Source: Deltaproteobacteria bacterium | GTDB lineage: Bacteria; Desulfobacterota; Desulfobulbia; Desulfobulbales; VMSU01 | Direction: 5' to 3' | Length of the DNA: 16,521 bases | Assembly (NCBI GenBank): GCA_024274995.1 | Contig: JAJSAA010000210.1 | Location: 1 to 16,521 of the forward strand | In this document: in pieces, positions 13,141 to 16,521 of the stretch | Layout: the number at the start of each line of letters is the position of its first letter | Position numbering within the stretch: the first letter of the stretch is position 1 | Notes under the pieces: generated by a model | What the model saw: the letters and a program-made list of their open reading frames with translations, nothing else | The model's database searches: none | Told to the model about the DNA's origin: nothing | Position numbers and translations under genes: made by a program

Positions 13141-13674
13141 TCAGGGATATTGCGGACGGTCGGCAGCCAACAACTTGATAAACACCCGGCCCCCTCCCTC
13201 TTCTTCAATGGCAGTAGCCTTTTTTCTGGCCGCACTTAAATCTGGAATATGACCAACATAAACCATATATAATTTACTATCCGGGCCGGGTTTAAGGTAA
13301 AAAGCCTCGTAATGCCTGGCCCGCCATGCTAAAACCGCCCGCTCTGCCCCGTCCTCTTTACGGAAGGCGGCAACTCTCAAGGCATAAAATGAGCTTGCAT
13401 TATCCCGCCGTACCGCGGCCGTTTTTTTTACTTGCCGCAAAGGCCGCTTTTCCGCCTGCCGCACACCGCTGTCCAACAGCCGCGCCGCTTTATGGCCCAG
13501 GCGGGCAACCTTGTCCGCCACTCTCGATGGCCCATGCAGCACCGACTGACCAGTCCATATCCCAAAAATAAACATCCACAGGAGAAGGCAAAAAGCAACA
13601 ACCGCAAAGCCGCAAAGACCGCCCCAGCCCATCTCAAGGCGGATAAGCGGCTTTTTTTTCTTCTTAGCCGCCAT
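13141..13674 (-). CDS. SPOR-domain membrane protein
   Basis: This 177-aa protein has a lysine-rich cytosolic start (A-A-K-K-K-K-K), one transmembrane segment at about residues 17-41, a charged linker, and a C-terminal SPOR domain at about 94-170 (F-Y-A-L-R-V-A-A-F, later L-Y-M-V-Y-V-G-H-I-P and A-A-R-K-K-A). SPOR domains bind denuded septal glycan strands; such type II membrane proteins often act in cell division, but no particular partner can be named. The start ATG 13674 is 7 bp after the argS stop, with AGGGG overlapping that stop, so it is translated from the argS message. Confidence 0.82.
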   Translation of the reverse strand: MAAKKKKKPLIRLEMGWGGLCGFAVVAFCLLLWMFIFGIWTGQSVLHGPSRVADKVARLGHKAARLLDSGVRQAEKRPLRQVKKTAAVRRDNASSFYALRVAAFRKEDGAERAVLAWRARHYEAFYLKPGPDSKLYMVYVGHIPDLSAARKKATAIEEEGGGRVFIKLLAADRPQYP

Positions 13675-13681
13675 TACGCCC

Positions 13682-15340
13682 CTACATAGCCTCCGGCGCC
13701 CGCACTCCGATAAGAGTCAGGCCGTTATAGAGGACAATCCGCAGGCCGTGAGCCAGCCAAAGCCGAGCCCGGCTCAATTCAACTTCCTCGGCTGAAATAA
13801 TTCGATGCTTATTATAATAACTATGGAAGGCGGCGGCCAATTCCTGCAGATAAAAAACAAGACGGTGGGGAGCGAGATCTACGGCAGCCTTCTGTACCAG
13901 ACCGGGGTAAGCGGCCATTGTTCGCAGAAGCTCCAACTCCTCCGGTTGCACAAGTAAGCCGAGACGGGCCTCCGACAATTCACCTGCCGCCACGCCATTC
14001 TCCACCGCCTGTTTCATAATGCTCGTTAAACGGGCGTGGGCGTATTGGACATAATAAACTGGATTTTCCTGACTCTGCCGGGTGGCCAGATCGAGATCAA
14101 ATTCCAGCTGACTATCGGCCTTGCGCATGAGAAAAAAGAAACGGGCCACATCAACCCCCACCTCATCCAACAACTCATCCACGGTGACAAAGGTGGCCTT
14201 GCGGGTTGACATCTTGACCTGCTTGCCGTCCCGCATCAGGGTTACAAACTGGTGCAGCACCACCGTCACCATATCCGGATCATAACCCAGGGCCTTAATT
14301 CCCGCCATGACATCAGGTACGGTGGCGATATGATCAGCGCCAAATATATCCACCAGCCAGTCATAACCCCGACGGAACTTCTCCCGATGATAGGCAATAT
14401 CCGGTAGCCGATAGGTTGGTTCGCCGCTGCTCTTGATAATTACCCGATCCTTTTCCAGGCCGAAGTTGGTAGTCTTAAACCAGACCGCCCCATCTTTTTC
14501 ATAAACCAGCCCCTGAGCCCGTAATTTGGCCACCACATCATCAATATGACCATCATCATAGAGGGTATGCTCGTTATAATAATTATCGAACTTAATCCCC
14601 AGACGTTCCAGGGTACCGTTTATATCCTTAAATATGGCCTGTTCCGCCCTCTTCTGGAAGGGAGCCAGATCATCGCTGTTTCGCAGACTGTCACCAACCT
14701 CAGACAGCAGATCTCTGGCAATATCATAGATATATTCCCCCTGGTAGCCGTCCTCCGGCAGTTCACAAGGCACACCGGAAAGCTCAAGATAACGGGCCCT
14801 GAGAGAACCGGCTAAAACCCGCATCTGGCGGCCGGCATCATTATAATAATACTCCCTGCTGACCTCAAAGCCCACCGCCGACAAGAGTCGGCAGATGGCA
14901 TCACCCAAGACCGCCTGACGGCCGTGGCCTATACTGAGCGGCCCAGTGGGATTGGCGCTAACGAATTCCACCAGCACCTTTTTCCCGGCCCCCGCCGCCT
15001 CTGGCCCATAATCCTTATCCCGGCGGCAGATATCCGGCAGCACCCCTTGCCAGACCTCATTTTTGAGAAAAAAATTAACAAAACCCGGCCCGGCAATTTC
15101 TATTTTGTCAATTAGATCACATTCTTTGTTCAGCATCTCCCTTAGACGGCCGGCAAGCTCTCTGGGGTTTTTCCGGACTCGGCCGGCGGCCACCATGGCC
15201 AGATTGGTGGAAAAATCCCCCAGGCCCTCATGCTTTGGCTTCTCGATGGTATAGTCAGCGGCCTCGGCCGGCCAGATGCCCTCTTTAACCCCAGCCGCAA
15301 AGCAGCGATCCAAAACTTCTTTTAAACGTTTCCGTATCAT
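13682..15340 (-). CDS. argS: arginyl-tRNA synthetase ArgS
   Basis: This 552-aa class I synthetase attaches arginine to tRNA-Arg. It has the Arg-specific N-terminal domain (1-110), the catalytic core with S-A-N-P-T-G-P-L-S-I-G-H-G-R at 128-141, the A-Y-H/Y-R-L-P-D-I-A region near 310-317, K-M-S-T at 376-379, and an anticodon-binding helical domain with N-P-V-Y-Y-V-Q-Y-A-H-A-R. Length is normal. The first His of the HIGH signature is Ser (S-I-G-H), and KMSK reads KMST; both occur in some ArgRS families. ATG 15340 has only a weak GGA site upstream, placed directly beside a repeat end. It is separated from alr by repeat C. Confidence 0.96.
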   Translation of the reverse strand: MIRKRLKEVLDRCFAAGVKEGIWPAEAADYTIEKPKHEGLGDFSTNLAMVAAGRVRKNPRELAGRLREMLNKECDLIDKIEIAGPGFVNFFLKNEVWQGVLPDICRRDKDYGPEAAGAGKKVLVEFVSANPTGPLSIGHGRQAVLGDAICRLLSAVGFEVSREYYYNDAGRQMRVLAGSLRARYLELSGVPCELPEDGYQGEYIYDIARDLLSEVGDSLRNSDDLAPFQKRAEQAIFKDINGTLERLGIKFDNYYNEHTLYDDGHIDDVVAKLRAQGLVYEKDGAVWFKTTNFGLEKDRVIIKSSGEPTYRLPDIAYHREKFRRGYDWLVDIFGADHIATVPDVMAGIKALGYDPDMVTVVLHQFVTLMRDGKQVKMSTRKATFVTVDELLDEVGVDVARFFFLMRKADSQLEFDLDLATRQSQENPVYYVQYAHARLTSIMKQAVENGVAAGELSEARLGLLVQPEELELLRTMAAYPGLVQKAAVDLAPHRLVFYLQELAAAFHSYYNKHRIISAEEVELSRARLWLAHGLRIVLYNGLTLIGVRAPEAM

Positions 15341-15351
15341 AAATAATCCAT

Positions 15352-15439
15352 GTAACTACTATTCAGCGAAGGCTGCAAATCAACCTTAACTCGTAAGTGT
15401 AACTGTTCAGACGAACCTGGAGTACAGCTGAATAGTTAC
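15352..15439 (-). repeat. short-type dispersed repeat, copy C
   Basis: The 88-bp block lies between alr and argS. Its ends are GTAACTACTATTCAGC (15352-15367) and GCTGAATAGTTAC (15427-15439), inverted repeats apart from a 3-bp insertion. On the minus strand its centre CAGTTACACTTACGAGTT matches copy D at 3977-4070 with one change. One end touches the argS ribosome binding region. Confidence 0.65.
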
Positions 15440-15451
15440 TAATCCGTCACG

Positions 15452-16521
15452 TCAATTATAGCGCCGCTTATTATTACTGCCAAAGAGGCAGAGAACTTCG
15501 TAATTAATGGTACCCATCCAGGACGCTATCTCATCGGCAGTAATTTCGTCCTCTGCCGAACCGCATTGCTGCCGCCCCATGATCACCACCTCACTGCCAT
15601 TTTCAACCCCTGGAATTTCGGTTACATCCGCCACACAGGCGTTCATACATATCCGCCCCCTGACCGGTGCCCGGCGGCCTCTTATCAACACCGAGGCCCT
15701 GCCGCTCAGAGAACGTAAATAACCATCGGCATACCCCAGCGGCAGAACAGCGAGGCGTGAGGGTACCCTGGTCTTGAATATATGGCCATAACTTATGCCA
15801 TAACCGGCCGGAACGTCTTTGAGCTGAATCACCCGGCTCTGAAAGGACATGACCGCCTTTAGCCCTGCGGGCTCCAGAGGGTCAGCAAGCGGGCTGTAAC
15901 CATAGAGGGCAATACCGAGACGTACCATATCATGATAAGTATCGGCAAAACGGATAAGGGCGGCAGAATTGGCAATATGACACATAACCCGGCGGCCGAT
16001 GGACAACTCGACCAGCTGACGGCGGAAGAGTTCATCCTGCTCCCTGGTTATTCCCTGGCGCTCGATGTCAGCCAGAGGAAAATGAGCCATAATTCCGTCT
16101 AAATATACTCCAGGCAGACTCTCAATCTCTCTGACATAGGCCTGCAGCTCCATGGGCATAATCCCCAGACGCCCCATTCCCACATCCATCTTCAAATGTA
16201 CCCCAACTTGAGCCGCCCGCCTATCAGCCGCGGCCGACAGGGCTCGGATATTCTCAAGCTCAAAGACCACCGGGGTCAGATTATAATCAATTAAGAGCTC
16301 CGCTTCGATACTGCCAAGGAGAACAAGGATAGTGCCCTTAATCCCGGCCCGCCGCAACGATACGCCCTCCTCGGGGGAGGCGACCCCAAAATAACCGGCA
16401 CCAGCGGCACTCAGGGACTCGGCAACAGGCACAAGGCCGTGCCCATAGGCATCGGACTTAACCATGGATAGAACCGCAGTATCCGGCCCGGCCATTTTTT
16501 TGACTAACTGGAAATTGTGAC
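15452..16521 (-). CDS. alr: alanine racemase Alr (N-terminus outside the window)
   Basis: This is a fold type III PLP enzyme that interconverts L- and D-alanine for peptidoglycan. The PLP lysine is in M-V-K-S-D-A-Y-G-H-G. Further motifs are H-L-K-M-D-V-G-M-G-R-L-G, M-A-H-F-P-L-A-D, H-I-A-N-S-A-A, R-L-G-I-A-L-Y-G, the catalytic-tyrosine loop A-G-Y-G-I-S-Y-G and L-P-L-G-Y-A-D-G-Y. The frame stays open to the window edge and reads H-N-F-Q-L-V-K-K before the first Met at 16495, which fits the usual Alr N-terminal helix. So 16495 is internal and the real start lies beyond the window. The usual R-V/I-C-M-D reads R-I-C-M-N here. It is first in the visible minus-strand series, before argS. Confidence 0.95.
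   Translation of the reverse strand, partial: HNFQLVKKMAGPDTAVLSMVKSDAYGHGLVPVAESLSAAGAGYFGVASPEEGVSLRRAGIKGTILVLLGSIEAELLIDYNLTPVVFELENIRALSAAADRRAAQVGVHLKMDVGMGRLGIMPMELQAYVREIESLPGVYLDGIMAHFPLADIERQGITREQDELFRRQLVELSIGRRVMCHIANSAALIRFADTYHDMVRLGIALYGYSPLADPLEPAGLKAVMSFQSRVIQLKDVPAGYGISYGHIFKTRVPSRLAVLPLGYADGYLRSLSGRASVLIRGRRAPVRGRICMNACVADVTEIPGVENGSEVVIMGRQQCGSAEDEITADEIASWMGTINYEVLCLFGSNNKRRYN

Noticed and set aside
16493..16495. ATG 16495 as the true start of alr
   Set aside because: The frame stays open to the window edge and the upstream residues fit the Alr N-terminal helix, so the start is outside the window.

Overview
The window reads as ordinary chromosome of a Gram-negative, probably anaerobic bacterium of the Desulfobacterota/deltaproteobacterial type. 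This is inferred from protein style only: a short ArgA-type acetyltransferase with a C-terminal cysteine cluster, an HPF protein fused to a cold-shock domain, a small SAP/Rho-N-like cysteine protein, a PAS-like HD-GYP protein and a GYF-AIM24 protein. No 16S rRNA or other decisive marker is present. Gene density is high, and the only transfer-like features are short intergenic repeats.

Layout. The left part is on the + strand: the 3' end of queC (2-172), overlapped by nagZ (162-1169), then a 417-bp gap with nested inverted repeats, hpf with a cold-shock domain (1587-2114), a strong terminator and nadA (2226-3317). nadA converges with, and overlaps by 4 bp, a minus-strand series: a PPP-family phosphatase (3314-3961), a GYF-AIM24 protein (4081-5076), a 60-aa SAP-like protein (5144-5326), an HD-GYP c-di-GMP phosphodiesterase (5944-7167) and ribF (7245-8228). 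A complete tRNA-Leu(CAG) unit with its own promoter and terminator lies on + at 8357-8533. The right half is one long minus-strand series: alr (cut by the window edge), argS, a SPOR-domain protein, a short N-acetylglutamate synthase, secA and argJ. Spacing is tight for most of it, and secA/argJ share an ATGA start/stop overlap.

How the genes fit together. The right-hand series mixes arginine supply and use (the NAGS-like protein and ArgJ make and recycle N-acetylglutamate; ArgS charges tRNA-Arg) with cell-envelope work (Alr for peptidoglycan D-Ala, the SPOR protein for septal peptidoglycan binding, SecA for export). NagZ on the left recycles peptidoglycan fragments. NadA and RibF start NAD and finish FMN/FAD synthesis. 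QueC makes preQ0.

Most notable points. (1) secA, normally essential, carries an in-frame TAA at codon 320 exactly where the near-invariant Glu of the D-E-F-T-G-R motif belongs. One base change (GAA to TAA) explains it, and the reading frame and conservation are intact on both sides. (2) A family of short intergenic repeats with GTAACTATTCAG-like ends occurs at several places. Two copies in opposite orientation (5360-5528 and 8575-8744) match at about 123 of 138 ungapped positions by hand alignment and share a long hairpin. A second, shorter type (3977-4070 and 15352-15439) lies between co-oriented genes. A piece of this family appears to supply the last codons and stop codon of ribF. No defence island, CRISPR array, prophage or new multi-gene system is visible.
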